Counted from the stretch's first letter, positions 9,689-18,148 are shown. The stretch is 53,923 bases of DNA from an uncultured Romboutsia sp. (GCA_937880075.1 CALFLM010000058.1:1-53923); one strand, 5' to 3'. Numbers and translations are program-made. The notes: generated from the sequence alone by a model not told the origin.

Positions 9689-10477
9689 TTATATATTTTT
9701 TCTTGTAAATGTTATTACATCACCATTTGATAACTCATTATTATAAGTGTAACCTTCTATATTAGACTTTAATAAATCATCAACAGAATCTATTTTATTT
9801 TTTATGATAAATCTACACATATATCCACGAGCTTTTTTAGCATAAAGCCCTTTCACCTTATATGTATTTGTTTTTAAATCATAATCTTTAAATACTATAT
9901 CTACAAACTTGAAGTATTTTTTTATAAGCTTTAAGTCTATACACTTTAGATATTCTGATGAAGCTAAATTTATTAGAAGTTTATTTTCATGAGTTTCTAA
10001 TTCTTTAATGATGTGATTTGTTATTTTACTTTTCCAGAATTTATATAAATCATTTCCATTTTTATTTTCAAGTTTAGCTTTCATTTCAAGTCTATAAGGC
10101 TCTATTAAGTCTAAAGGGGATAATAATCCATATAATCCAGATAAAATCCTTATATGATCATTTGCAAAGTTAAAATCATATTCATTAAAATCAGAAGTAT
10201 TCATAGAATTAAATACTTCTCCATCAAAAGCAAGTATGCTCTGAAGTTTTTTATTGTTAGGATTTAATAAGTTTTTATATCTATCATAATTTAATTTAGA
10301 TAAATCTTCACTTAAACTCATTAAATCACTTATTTCTTTTATATCTAGTTCTTTTAGTATACTTATAAGGTAATTTGAGTCTTCTTTAAATACTGGAATA
10401 GAAGAGTTTTTTAAATTAATATCTTTATCAAAATTCATAGTAGTTGCAGGAGATATTATAGTTATCAAGTCATTCAC
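9689..10477 (-). CDS. yaaA: Peroxide stress protein YaaA (DUF328/UPF0246)
   Basis: Cytoplasmic DNA-binding protein that in E. coli lowers free iron and protects DNA during hydrogen peroxide stress. The 262-aa product matches the family from the first residues (ISPATTMNF) through LSGLYGLLSPLDLIEPYRLEM and the LASSEYLKCI and KKARGYMCRFII motifs near the end. AGAGGTG stands before the ATG. It diverges from the HEPN-like gene, with about 115 bp between the starts. Function in an anaerobe is inferred from the family only. Confidence 0.9.
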   Translation of the reverse strand: MNDLITIISPATTMNFDKDINLKNSSIPVFKEDSNYLISILKELDIKEISDLMSLSEDLSKLNYDRYKNLLNPNNKKLQSILAFDGEVFNSMNTSDFNEYDFNFANDHIRILSGLYGLLSPLDLIEPYRLEMKAKLENKNGNDLYKFWKSKITNHIIKELETHENKLLINLASSEYLKCIDLKLIKKYFKFVDIVFKDYDLKTNTYKVKGLYAKKARGYMCRFIIKNKIDSVDDLLKSNIEGYTYNNELSNGDVITFTRKNI

Positions 10478-10551
10478 CTCTTATTTTCATATTTTATTAA
10501 TTATATACCATAATATTGAAAATTTAAATCTATATATTAAACTGCTTATTA

Positions 10552-10560
10552 TGATATAAT
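10552..10560 (+). promoter_or_regulatory. Extended -10 promoter for the HEPN-like gene
   Basis: TGATATAAT is a perfect extended -10 element 33 bases before the ATG; no good -35 box is seen at the normal distance. Confidence 0.4.
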
Positions 10561-10592
10561 ATTATATACTATAATATTACAGAGGTGAGTAA

Positions 10593-11903
10593 ATGTCTAA
10601 ATCAATAAAAAATGCAATATCTTCTGAATATTTAAGGTACAAAATAGACGAGGATATAAGTATTTATGAAGGTCGTTTCTGTATTTACTTAGACAGAAAA
10701 TATAGATGTAGTGGTATAATCTATTACAAAATGACTCCTCCCATATCTATAAATTTTAAGGCACAAATACTATTTGTTGAAGATGAGGATGTTGATTTAG
10801 AATTAGATTATGATAATGCAATACTTGAGATATACGGTTATAAACCAATTTCAATAACTATAAATGTTAGAAATGATTTTAATATGGAGGGTTACATAAA
10901 TGATAATCATATAAAATCGAAAAACTCTTTTGTAGATTATGTTGATTTTAATATAGTTAATTTAGATAAATTTCCAGGTGACTTGATAAAGCATGTTGAT
11001 AAGTTATTTGCAGGTAGAATAGAGTTTGATATAAATGATTTTCATGTTACTATAGATAAAAGATATGATTATAGAAGAGAACTTAATGATGAACTAAAAT
11101 CTAAATCAGGTTTTCTAGTAACTCACATAGGACGTATTAAGCGAAAAGATAATCGACCTTTTAAGACTAATAATATTATAAATTTCTTAGATAGAATATC
11201 TACATCACTTAGTTTTATGTGTGGTAGATATATAGGCATATGTCTTGCTAAGGGATATAAAAATAATAATAACACATATAGGCTATGGATAGAGAATTTA
11301 GTTACACCTTTTAGATTTGTTCCAACTTGGACAGATACTATTTCAAATCATCATAACATAGAAAAGTATTTGTCACTTATGTGTAAGAGATTAGAGGATG
11401 CTTATTATGGACCAGCTATAAAAAATGTTATAGATTGGTATATAGAATCTCTTGGAGATATAACCTTAGAAAATAATATAATATCGATTCAAATTGCCCT
11501 AGAAGCTCTTTCATATATAATTCTTGTAGAAAAAGAAGGTTTGTTAGATGATGAACAATTTGATCAAAATAATGCTTCTAAAAATATTAAATTGGTTTTA
11601 AATGCTTGTAATATACCTCATGGAAGTGATGAACTTGAATTATTTGATGATTGGATAAGAGGAAAATTTGATGATGGAGTAGATCTTGTAATATACTTTA
11701 GAAACAAGATAGTTCATCCAGTTAGAAAAGACAATAGAGCTAATTTAACAGTGGAAGATATGTGGAATATAATCCAAATAGGGACAAAGTATATTGAGCT
11801 TATAGTTCTTTCTTTTATAGGCTATAAAGGTGAGTACTCAAATAGACTTAAAGAAAGATGGTTTGGAGAAGTCGAAGTTGTACCTTGGAATAAATTAGAT
11901 TAA
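10593..11903 (+). CDS. ApeA-like protein with C-terminal HEPN domain, candidate antiphage nuclease
   Basis: The 436-aa product has an N-terminal beta-rich region (about 1-250) and an alpha-helical C-terminus with R370-N-K-I-V-H375, the Rx4H motif that marks HEPN ribonucleases, followed by P. Upstream helices carry the ALEALSYII pattern, and the ending GYKGEYSNRL...VPW is like ApeA-type HEPN proteins as I remember them. ApeA proteins are single-gene abortive-infection defence factors with such an architecture. AGAGGTGAG precedes the ATG. Only 48 bp without a terminator separate it from the ArsC-like gene, so the two may be co-transcribed. The Rx4H motif is seen; family and function are inferred. 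A non-defence HEPN protein remains possible. Confidence 0.65.
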   Translation: MSKSIKNAISSEYLRYKIDEDISIYEGRFCIYLDRKYRCSGIIYYKMTPPISINFKAQILFVEDEDVDLELDYDNAILEIYGYKPISITINVRNDFNMEGYINDNHIKSKNSFVDYVDFNIVNLDKFPGDLIKHVDKLFAGRIEFDINDFHVTIDKRYDYRRELNDELKSKSGFLVTHIGRIKRKDNRPFKTNNIINFLDRISTSLSFMCGRYIGICLAKGYKNNNNTYRLWIENLVTPFRFVPTWTDTISNHHNIEKYLSLMCKRLEDAYYGPAIKNVIDWYIESLGDITLENNIISIQIALEALSYIILVEKEGLLDDEQFDQNNASKNIKLVLNACNIPHGSDELELFDDWIRGKFDDGVDLVIYFRNKIVHPVRKDNRANLTVEDMWNIIQIGTKYIELIVLSFIGYKGEYSNRLKERWFGEVEVVPWNKLD

Positions 11904-11951
11904 ATTATTTATTTAAGGGTATATAGATATATAATAGAAAGGATGATAAAG

Positions 11952-12305
11952 ATGATAAAATTTTATGGATACTCAAAATGATCTAGTGTAAGAAAGGCCA
12001 AGGCTTGGCTTGAGGAAAATAATTTAGAATTTGAAAATATAGAAATAGTTAAAAATCCACCAAGTAAAGAAGAACTAAAAGAAATGTATGAAGTAAGTGG
12101 ATATGAACTTAAAAAGTTTTTTAATACTAGTGGTGTAAAATATAGAGAACTTGGTTTAAAAGATATCGTTAAGACTGAATCAGATGAAAAGCTTTTAGAT
12201 ATATTATCAAGTGATGGAATGCTTATAAAAAGACCTATAGCTTATGATGGTAAAAATGTAGTTATAGGATTTAAAGTAGATGAATGGAAAGAAAAGCTAT
12301 TATAA
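11952..12305 (+). CDS. ArsC/Spx-family protein with in-frame UGA at the catalytic position, probable selenoprotein
   Basis: Read through UGA, the product is 117 aa, the normal length for ArsC/Spx/YffB thioredoxin-fold proteins. It starts MIKFYGYSK, then UGA as codon 10 (11979-11981), then SSVRKAKAWLEENNLEFE. Codon 10 is exactly where Spx and ArsC carry their redox Cys; the second Cys of CxxC is Val, as in single-Cys ArsC types. Downstream features fit too (NPPSKEEL, KRPIAYDGKNVVIGF). GAAAGGA lies 8 bases before ATG 11952. The reading frame stays intact and well conserved on both sides, which argues against a dead gene. Without readthrough, only a fragment from 12084 would be called. Substrate unknown; arsenate reduction is not established. 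Confidence 0.75.
11995..12011 (+). promoter_or_regulatory. SECIS-like hairpin downstream of the UGA codon
   Basis: AGGCCAA pairs with TTGGCTT (7 bp, one G-U) around a GGC loop that begins 21 bases after the UGA. Bacterial SECIS elements are hairpins inside the gene with G at the loop top, roughly 16-37 bases from UGA. TCTA (11982-11985) can also pair with TAGA (12025-12028) as a lower stem. Confidence 0.55.
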
Positions 12306-12315
12306 TTTAATATAT

Positions 12316-12364
12316 AAAAATAAAGAAGCTATCTCTTAAATGGATAGCTTCTTTATTTTTATAT
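12316..12364 (+). terminator. Intrinsic terminator after the ArsC-like gene
   Basis: An 18-bp perfect stem (12316-12333 with 12343-12360, core AAGAAGCTATC) ends in a T run. Confidence 0.85.
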
Positions 12365-12451
12365 ATTAATATGAACTTATGATAAGTACAAATTTAGCAT
12401 ATAATAAACTTAATACACTAGTTAAATAAAAAAGAAATGGAGTTTAGTATT

Positions 12452-13321
12452 ATGTCTGATAATAAAAAGTCATATATAAAGTTTATGATTATGAAAAAGC
12501 TTTATAAAGATGGAAATAAACAAGTATATTTATTAAGTAATAAAAATGGATATAAAAAATGTAAATTATCAGTTAAATATAATCTTAATATAGGAGAAGT
12601 TATAGAACTAGAGGATAGTATAGATGGCACAATTGATATTTCAGATTTTGAATATGTAAAAGATTTTAACTTAGAAGATTACTTACCATCTGTAAAAATA
12701 CCTATAAATGAAATTATGGAAGATATAGAAAAAATAACAAAGGAGTGCATAATTTCTGAAGAAGGAAAGATTTTAAATGATTACTTTTTTAAAGATGAAA
12801 AATTCTTAGAGGAATTTAAACATGGTATCGGAGGAGTTTCAATGCATCATAATTATATAGGTGGACTTGCTGAATATACTTTAAATGTAATGTATTTAAC
12901 AAAAGTACTTTGTGATAGATATAATTGTAAAAGAAGAGAAGTAGCTGTTTTAAGTGCAAAACTTCATGATATTGGAAAGCTTTATGAACTTGATTATAAA
13001 GGACCATTTAAGTATACACTTCAAGGAGAGTTAGAAGGTCATATTGTAATTGGAGTACAGATGATTGATCAGGCCTTAAATAAAATAGAATATACATTTA
13101 GTGAAGATTTTATAAGACGTATTAAAGGGTGTATAACTCAACATCATGGTAAATTAGAGTATGGATCTCCTAGAGCTTGTAATATGGAAGAATCATTTAT
13201 ACTAAATTATGCAGATACTGTAGATGCTATAATGAACAAAATAGAACAAGTTAAAGAGAATACTAAAAAAAATACTTGGTCTGATTATGATAGGAGAATA
13301 GAGACTAAATTATATTTATAG
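12452..13321 (+). CDS. YhaM-like 3'-5' exoribonuclease / HD-domain protein
   Basis: Probable metal-dependent nuclease or phosphohydrolase in RNA turnover. The N-terminus (about 1-75) resembles an OB fold, and the C-terminal HD domain has its metal ligands in MHHNYIGGLAEYTLNV, LSAKLHDIGKLYE, LEGHIVIG, and ITQHHGKLEYGSP. Start: ATG 12437 opens the frame, but its own GGAG serves as ribosome site for ATG 12452 at 9 bases, so the later ATG (289 aa) is preferred. The family is typically about 310 aa. It is separated from the preceding gene by a terminator. Confidence 0.82.
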   Translation: MSDNKKSYIKFMIMKKLYKDGNKQVYLLSNKNGYKKCKLSVKYNLNIGEVIELEDSIDGTIDISDFEYVKDFNLEDYLPSVKIPINEIMEDIEKITKECIISEEGKILNDYFFKDEKFLEEFKHGIGGVSMHHNYIGGLAEYTLNVMYLTKVLCDRYNCKRREVAVLSAKLHDIGKLYELDYKGPFKYTLQGELEGHIVIGVQMIDQALNKIEYTFSEDFIRRIKGCITQHHGKLEYGSPRACNMEESFILNYADTVDAIMNKIEQVKENTKKNTWSDYDRRIETKLYL

Positions 13322-13329
13322 CAAATAAA

Positions 13330-13361
13330 TAGCCAAGGTAATGAAATATAAAACTTGGCTA
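13330..13361. terminator. Weak hairpin between convergent genes
   Basis: TAGCCAAG (13330-13337) pairs with CTTGGCTA (13354-13361), loop 16 bases. No proper T run follows, so it is only a possible terminator for the HD gene (or nhaA on the other strand). Confidence 0.3.
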
Positions 13362-13525
13362 CTTATCTTAATATACTTAAATTTGTTTTTTTAAGCAAGT
13401 CCATCTGAATAAACTGCATTTTAGTTTAAAAAATAAACTCAAATTAATAAAAAATTTACTTTATAAACCAAAATACTATTTTATATCCAATTAGAATTTA
13501 TAAATTTTTATAAAGAATACTATTT

Positions 13526-14725
13526 TTAAGATATTAAATATTTATTAGTTAAGTTTGTAGTTTTGTTTTTTAATTTACATACATATATGTAAATACTTAT
13601 TGTTATAAAGCTCGATACTATAGATATAGATGCAGAAATAAGTATTGCCATTTTAGCTATATTTACAAGTGTTAGGTTATGAATAAATGCTAGTTCTGAC
13701 ACGAATATAGACATGGTAAATCCAATACCAGCAATAAGTGATACAAAAAATATAGCTAACCAACTTATGTTTTTAGGTTTTTCTGTAAACTTAAATAAAT
13801 TTCCTAAATAGCAAAATAGAATAATACCTAGGGGTTTTCCTAAGCTAAGACCTAATATTATACCCATATAAAGAGGTTTAGCGCTACTTAAATCAATATT
13901 ATATGTAAGTGATATTCCAGTGTTTGCAAAAGCAAATAGAGGTATAATAAATAAACTATTTATAGGTACTAATAGACATTGTAATCGCTCTAATGTACTT
14001 TTTCTATAGGTATAAGATTTTGATGGAATAGCAATAGCTAATATAATTCCACTTATTGTAGAATGTATTCCACTTAAATGTACAAAATACCATAAACATA
14101 GTCCACTTATAAGATAATAGGTAATACTTTCTATTTTAAATATTTTATTAGTAATAATCAAAGTTATTAAAATTACAAAGGAAATTGTCAAATATATAAA
14201 GTTTATGTCTAAAGAATATACTATAGCTATAAAAGCTATAGATATTAAATCATCAACAATAGCTAAAGATAATAAAAATACTTTAAGTGCAGGGTTAAAC
14301 TTATTAGAAAATAAAATAAATATACCTACAGCAAATGCAATATCTGTAGATATAGGAATGCAAAATCCACTTAAAAATGGGCTATTTCTATTTATTAATA
14401 TAAATATTAAAGCAGGCACAATTACGCCTCCTATGGATGCAAAAACTGGAAATGAAGCTTTTTTAAAAGATGATAGGTTACCATGTAATATTTCAGCTTT
14501 TATTTCTAAACCTGCAACTAAAAAGAATATAGACATTAAAAATTCATTTATAAACATATGTATTGAAAATTCATTTACTATGTATATGTCATTTAATATA
14601 TAGTCGTATATATCTTTTAGTGGAGTATTATAAATAACTAAAGCAGATATAGTTGCAAGAAGTAAAAATATACTAGTAAGAGCCTCGATTTTTATGCTTT
14701 TTCTATAAGTACGTAATAATCTCAA
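13526..14725 (-). CDS. nhaA: Na+/H+ antiporter NhaA
   Basis: Electrogenic exchanger expelling Na+ in return for protons, in the cytoplasmic membrane. The 399-aa product has the NhaA hallmarks: FLMSIFFLVAGLEIK, the discontinuous helix region with ISTDIAFAVGI, and the ion-binding paired aspartates in LAIVDDLISIAFIA, with GIGFTMSIFVSELAF near the end. The start is TTG at 14725, placed after GGTTGGTG; no better ATG lies near. It is convergent with the HD gene and downstream of a small anchored protein gene that has its own terminator. Confidence 0.93.
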   Translation of the reverse strand: MRLLRTYRKSIKIEALTSIFLLLATISALVIYNTPLKDIYDYILNDIYIVNEFSIHMFINEFLMSIFFLVAGLEIKAEILHGNLSSFKKASFPVFASIGGVIVPALIFILINRNSPFLSGFCIPISTDIAFAVGIFILFSNKFNPALKVFLLSLAIVDDLISIAFIAIVYSLDINFIYLTISFVILITLIITNKIFKIESITYYLISGLCLWYFVHLSGIHSTISGIILAIAIPSKSYTYRKSTLERLQCLLVPINSLFIIPLFAFANTGISLTYNIDLSSAKPLYMGIILGLSLGKPLGIILFCYLGNLFKFTEKPKNISWLAIFFVSLIAGIGFTMSIFVSELAFIHNLTLVNIAKMAILISASISIVSSFITISIYIYVCKLKNKTTNLTNKYLIS

Positions 14726-14830
14726 TTAAATTCACCAACCAATTATAAAAATTTTTGTTATTTATTATAAAATAACTATAAATAAATGTATGAGACTAGT
14801 ATTATAAATATGATAAATACAATATATATA

Positions 14831-14863
14831 TTAAAGTAGCTTAAATTAATTAAGCTACTTTTT
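14831..14863 (-). terminator. Terminator overlapping the end of the small anchored-protein gene
   Basis: AAAGTAGCTTAA (14833-14844) and its complement (14850-14861) form a 12-bp stem with a 5-base loop; on the - strand it runs into TTTAATAT. Confidence 0.6.
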
Positions 14864-15340
14864 AGATAATTCTATGTTAAAATCATTAATTAACCACTTA
14901 CCGGATTGATCAGTAATTAAAGAACATAAACTTTCGTAAGTTTTATTATCTGTTTCATTTTCATAATTAACACTATAGTTTACTTTAAATATTTTAAAAT
15001 TTTTATCCTGTAGAGAGTTATCTTTTAGGTAATTACTTACTAAATGAATATCTGTTTCTTCTTCAATTTTTATTAAATGTATATTTTTTATGTTATCAAT
15101 TTGTAATTTTAAATCTGAAATATTATCTATATTATCTTTTGAAACTAATTTTGAAATTGAATTTAGATCTTTTTTATTAATGCATTCGATATAATTATAT
15201 ATAGTGGATTTTGCATTATTATCAATAGATTCAGACTTAAAAGTAAGTATAAATGATAGGATTAACATTGGTATTAGTATTAATATAGAAAACCTCTGCT
15301 TATTTTTAATAAAATATCCCTCCTGATAAAAAATTTCCAT
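14855..15340 (-). CDS. Hypothetical membrane-anchored protein, start uncertain
   Basis: Not recognised by name. The frame gives 161 aa: a hydrophobic anchor at about 18-35 (FSILILIPMLILSFILTF), then an extracellular part of about 120 aa with alternating helix and strand that resembles NTF2-like DUF4829 proteins (weak). The ATG at 15340 has no good ribosome site. A perfect AGGAGGGA (15317-15324) lies inside the frame, 6 bases before an ATT codon (15308-15310), so translation may begin at ATT and give about 151 aa. It faces away from deoD. Confidence 0.6.
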   Translation of the reverse strand: MEIFYQEGYFIKNKQRFSILILIPMLILSFILTFKSESIDNNAKSTIYNYIECINKKDLNSISKLVSKDNIDNISDLKLQIDNIKNIHLIKIEEETDIHLVSNYLKDNSLQDKNFKIFKVNYSVNYENETDNKTYESLCSLITDQSGKWLINDFNIELSKK

Positions 15341-15476
15341 TTTTCCATTTATAGTATAGAAAATATAATCTTATTTATAGTATACTACTATAGGTGCAAA
15401 AAAATGAATTAATAATCATTTATTTGGGAATACATTATATGTACATACAATAACAAAAAATTAGGAGGCAAAATAA

Positions 15477-16187
15477 ATGAGTACACCAACACCACATAAT
15501 AATGCAAAATTAGGAGATATAGCAGAAACGGTTTTATTACCAGGAGACCCCTTAAGAGCTAAATTTATAGCAGAAACTTTTTTAGAAGATGTAGTTCAAT
15601 ATAACACTGTAAGAGGAATGTTTGGATATACAGGATACTATAAAGGAAAAAGAATATCTGTTCAAGGATCAGGTATGGGTATACCATCTATAGGAATATA
15701 CTCTTATGAACTTATACATTTTTATAATGTTAAGAACTTAATAAGAGTAGGTTCAGCTGGAGCTATAAATAAAGATTTAAAATTGCATGATGTAGTTATA
15801 GGTATGGGAGCATGTACAGATTCAAACTATGCTTCACAATATAATTTACCTGGGACATTTGCTCCAATAGCTAGTTATGAATTAATGCAAAAAGCTATTG
15901 AAGTTGCAAAAGAGCAAGGAACAAAGGTAACAGTTGGAAATGTTCTTTCAAATGACGTGTTCTATAGTGATGCAGGATTAGATAACTTGGTTAAGTGGCA
16001 AAAGATGGGTGTTCTTTGTGTTGAAATGGAAGCTGCAGGTCTTTATATGAATGCAGCTAGAGCTGGTGTTAATGCTTTAGCAATACTTACTATTTCAGAT
16101 TGTCCTTTAACAGGAGAAGAAACAACATCTCATGAAAGACAAGTAGCATTTACGAAAATGATGGAGATAGCTTTAGAGTTAGCTTAA
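15477..16187 (+). CDS. deoD: Purine nucleoside phosphorylase DeoD
   Basis: Hexameric-type enzyme cleaving purine (deoxy)nucleosides with phosphate to free base and (deoxy)ribose 1-phosphate. The 236-aa product matches DeoD throughout: MSTPTPHNNAKLGDIAETVLLPGDPLRAKFIAE-type start, VQGSGMGIPSIGIY, RVGSAGAI, and VEMEAAGLY followed by the catalytic Asp in ISDCPLTGE. AGGAGG precedes the ATG. It is monocistronic and ends in a terminator shared with lexA on the other strand. Confidence 0.95.
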   Translation: MSTPTPHNNAKLGDIAETVLLPGDPLRAKFIAETFLEDVVQYNTVRGMFGYTGYYKGKRISVQGSGMGIPSIGIYSYELIHFYNVKNLIRVGSAGAINKDLKLHDVVIGMGACTDSNYASQYNLPGTFAPIASYELMQKAIEVAKEQGTKVTVGNVLSNDVFYSDAGLDNLVKWQKMGVLCVEMEAAGLYMNAARAGVNALAILTISDCPLTGEETTSHERQVAFTKMMEIALELA

Positions 16188-16233
16188 TTAAATCATTTTT
16201 AGCCATTTTTATCAATATGATTATTAATAAATT

Positions 16234-16276
16234 AAAATAAAAAGATAAGGAAGTAAAACCTTATCTTTTTATTTTA
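16234..16276. terminator. Bidirectional terminator between deoD and lexA
   Basis: AAAATAAAAAGATAAGG (16234-16250) pairs perfectly with 16259-16275 around an 8-base loop. It overlaps the last codons of lexA. Confidence 0.85.
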
Positions 16277-16895
16277 TAACTCTAAATACCCCAGTAACTA
16301 TTCCTATAACTTCAACATCTTTGTAATTTAATATTATAGGATCCATAAAATCATTTTCTGGATGAAGGCGTATTATATTATTATCTTCACTAAAAAATCT
16401 TTTTACAGTAGCATACTCTTTATGGATAAGGGCAACAACTATTTGACCATCAGATGAAGTATTTTTTCTATCTACTATTACGTAATCTCCATTTAAAATA
16501 CCTGCATTCATCATACTATCGCCTTTAATTTTTAACACAAAGTTGTCATTACCCTTTATAAAATTAGCAGGGAAGGGAATATATTCTTCAATATTTTCTT
16601 CAGCTAATATTGGTTGTCCAGCAGTTACTTGGCCAACTAATGGCAGATTAAGAACTTCGTGATTAAATGTTGTTTTATTTCCATCTAAGACTTCAATAGC
16701 TCTAGGTTTTGTTGCATCTCTTCTTATATATCCATATTTTTCAAGTTTATTTAAATGTGAGTGTACAGTAGATGTAGATTTTAAACCAACAGCTTCACAT
16801 GTTTCTCTAACTGAAGGTGGATATCCTTTAAGTGCAATTTGTTCCTTGATAAACTCTAGTATTAATATTTGCTTTGGGCTTAAATCTAAATACAT
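16269..16895 (-). CDS. lexA: SOS repressor LexA
   Basis: Represses DNA-damage genes and cleaves itself when RecA filaments form. ATG 16895 is chosen (208 aa): GAAAGGA lies 8 bases upstream, and the frame beyond it runs into the promoter. The N-terminal winged helix (about 1-67) has the recognition pattern PSVRETCEAVGLKSTSTVHSHL. The cleavage site is A92-G93 in VTAGQPIL, and the Ser/Lys dyad is S127 (GDSMMNAG) and K165 (ATVKRF). A LexA box overlaps its promoter, so it should be autoregulated. The upstream neighbour is a Xer-like recombinase read in the same direction. Confidence 0.96.
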   Translation of the reverse strand: MYLDLSPKQILILEFIKEQIALKGYPPSVRETCEAVGLKSTSTVHSHLNKLEKYGYIRRDATKPRAIEVLDGNKTTFNHEVLNLPLVGQVTAGQPILAEENIEEYIPFPANFIKGNDNFVLKIKGDSMMNAGILNGDYVIVDRKNTSSDGQIVVALIHKEYATVKRFFSEDNNIIRLHPENDFMDPIILNYKDVEVIGIVTGVFRVIK

Positions 16896-16930
16896 AAAAG
16901 CTATCCTTTCTAATTTTAATTTATAATTAT

Positions 16931-16959
16931 ATTTTAACACAATGAATACATTTGTACAA
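16931..16959 (-). promoter_or_regulatory. lexA promoter
   Basis: On the - strand, TTGTAC (plus 16954-16959) and TAAAAT (plus 16931-16936) are 17 bases apart. Confidence 0.6.
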
Positions 16960-16970
16960 ACATTTGTTCT
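16957..16970 (-). promoter_or_regulatory. LexA box (SOS operator)
   Basis: On the - strand AGAACAAATGTTTG matches the Gram-positive consensus CGAACRNRYGTTYG at all but the first base and overlaps the -35 region of lexA. Confidence 0.85.
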
Positions 16971-17023
16971 TAAACCGGCAAAATAACACTTTTTAAATAT
17001 TTAAGTCTTCATTTTCATATTTT

Positions 17024-18148
17024 TTATCCTTCATCAATCCATTCAAAGTTATTAACAATATCTCTTTTAACATTCTTTTTATGAGCTGCATAAAGTTGTG
17101 TTGTTGTAACATTATCATGATCTAGTAAATTTTGAACATCGTATATAGAAAATCCGCTTTGTATTAAAGAAGTCGCTGCAGTAGCTCTTAATTTATGAGG
17201 GCTATAACCGCTTTCTCTTGATGTTTCCATAGAAATAGATGTATATTTTTTTACAAGCTGTCTGATAGACTTAGGATCCATTCTCTTATGTTGAAGAGAT
17301 AGAAATAGGGTATCTTTATATTCTTCTTTTAAAAGTTCACTTTGTGGCCTTTCATTTAATATGTAATCTTTTACAACAGACTCACATGTATTGTTAATTG
17401 GCATTAAAACTTCTTTACCTCTTTTTCTATAAATTTTAAATTCACCTCTAGAAAAATTAAAAGAGGAAATATTTAGTTCTCGAAGCTCATTTAATCTAAG
17501 ACCATAGGTAACAAATAATGCTAAGATAGCTTTATCACGAAGCCTAGTCTTTCTCCAATAAACTTTTTCTTTATCTGTTAAACCGTAACCAGTATCAACA
17601 GAATCTAACATTTTTGCAACCTCATCAATCTCAAGTCGTTTTATAGCGTCTGGTTGAGGCTTAGGAAGCTTAATAGGGTTAAACCCATCTGTTATGTTAT
17701 TATCTAATTGATCATTCCTATATAAAAATTTAAATATAGTAGAGAGTGATGATTTTTTTCTTGCTAATGCACGGTTATTATTCTCAAATATTAATGTACT
17801 TTTCTCGGTATGCTTATAATATCTACTACAATAATCACCTAAAAATAAATTAATATCCCTAGCTTTTATCTTTTTAAAATCATCTAATGTAATATCAAAA
17901 GGTTTGTCTGCTTTTGTTACATCTTTTGTTTCTGTTAGATAAACACAAAAGAAATGAATATCCTCTAAATAAGCAAGTCGAGTAGAGGTTGCGACAGATC
18001 CTTTTAGATAAATAAAGTAATCTTTCATAAACTTAGGTAGTTTATTTTCTACTTTTATACACCTTTCTATTAACACATTATCTCTAAATACTATGTTATC
18101 TGGTTTATCTGATTTATTATGTATCTTTATAATTTTTTTATCATCCAT
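17024..18148 (-). CDS. Tyrosine recombinase, XerC/D-like
   Basis: Site-specific recombinase of 374 aa. A SAM-like core-binding domain (about 40-150) precedes the catalytic domain, with residues in the usual order: R in TYGLRLNELREL, H and R in SPHKLRATAAT, H in LLDHDNVTTTQ and nucleophile Y in LYAAHKK. It has a 40-residue N-terminal extension compared with typical XerC/D of about 300 aa. AGGAGA precedes the ATG. Its position directly upstream of lexA, with no mobile genes around, suggests a chromosomal housekeeping role rather than a transposon integrase (inference). No terminator separates it from lexA. Confidence 0.85.
   Translation of the reverse strand: MDDKKIIKIHNKSDKPDNIVFRDNVLIERCIKVENKLPKFMKDYFIYLKGSVATSTRLAYLEDIHFFCVYLTETKDVTKADKPFDITLDDFKKIKARDINLFLGDYCSRYYKHTEKSTLIFENNNRALARKKSSLSTIFKFLYRNDQLDNNITDGFNPIKLPKPQPDAIKRLEIDEVAKMLDSVDTGYGLTDKEKVYWRKTRLRDKAILALFVTYGLRLNELRELNISSFNFSRGEFKIYRKRGKEVLMPINNTCESVVKDYILNERPQSELLKEEYKDTLFLSLQHKRMDPKSIRQLVKKYTSISMETSRESGYSPHKLRATAATSLIQSGFSIYDVQNLLDHDNVTTTQLYAAHKKNVKRDIVNNFEWIDEG

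Noticed and set aside
14205..14603. 132-codon + frame opposite nhaA
   Set aside because: It lies wholly inside nhaA on the other strand, has no ribosome site and no family pattern; nhaA itself is certain.
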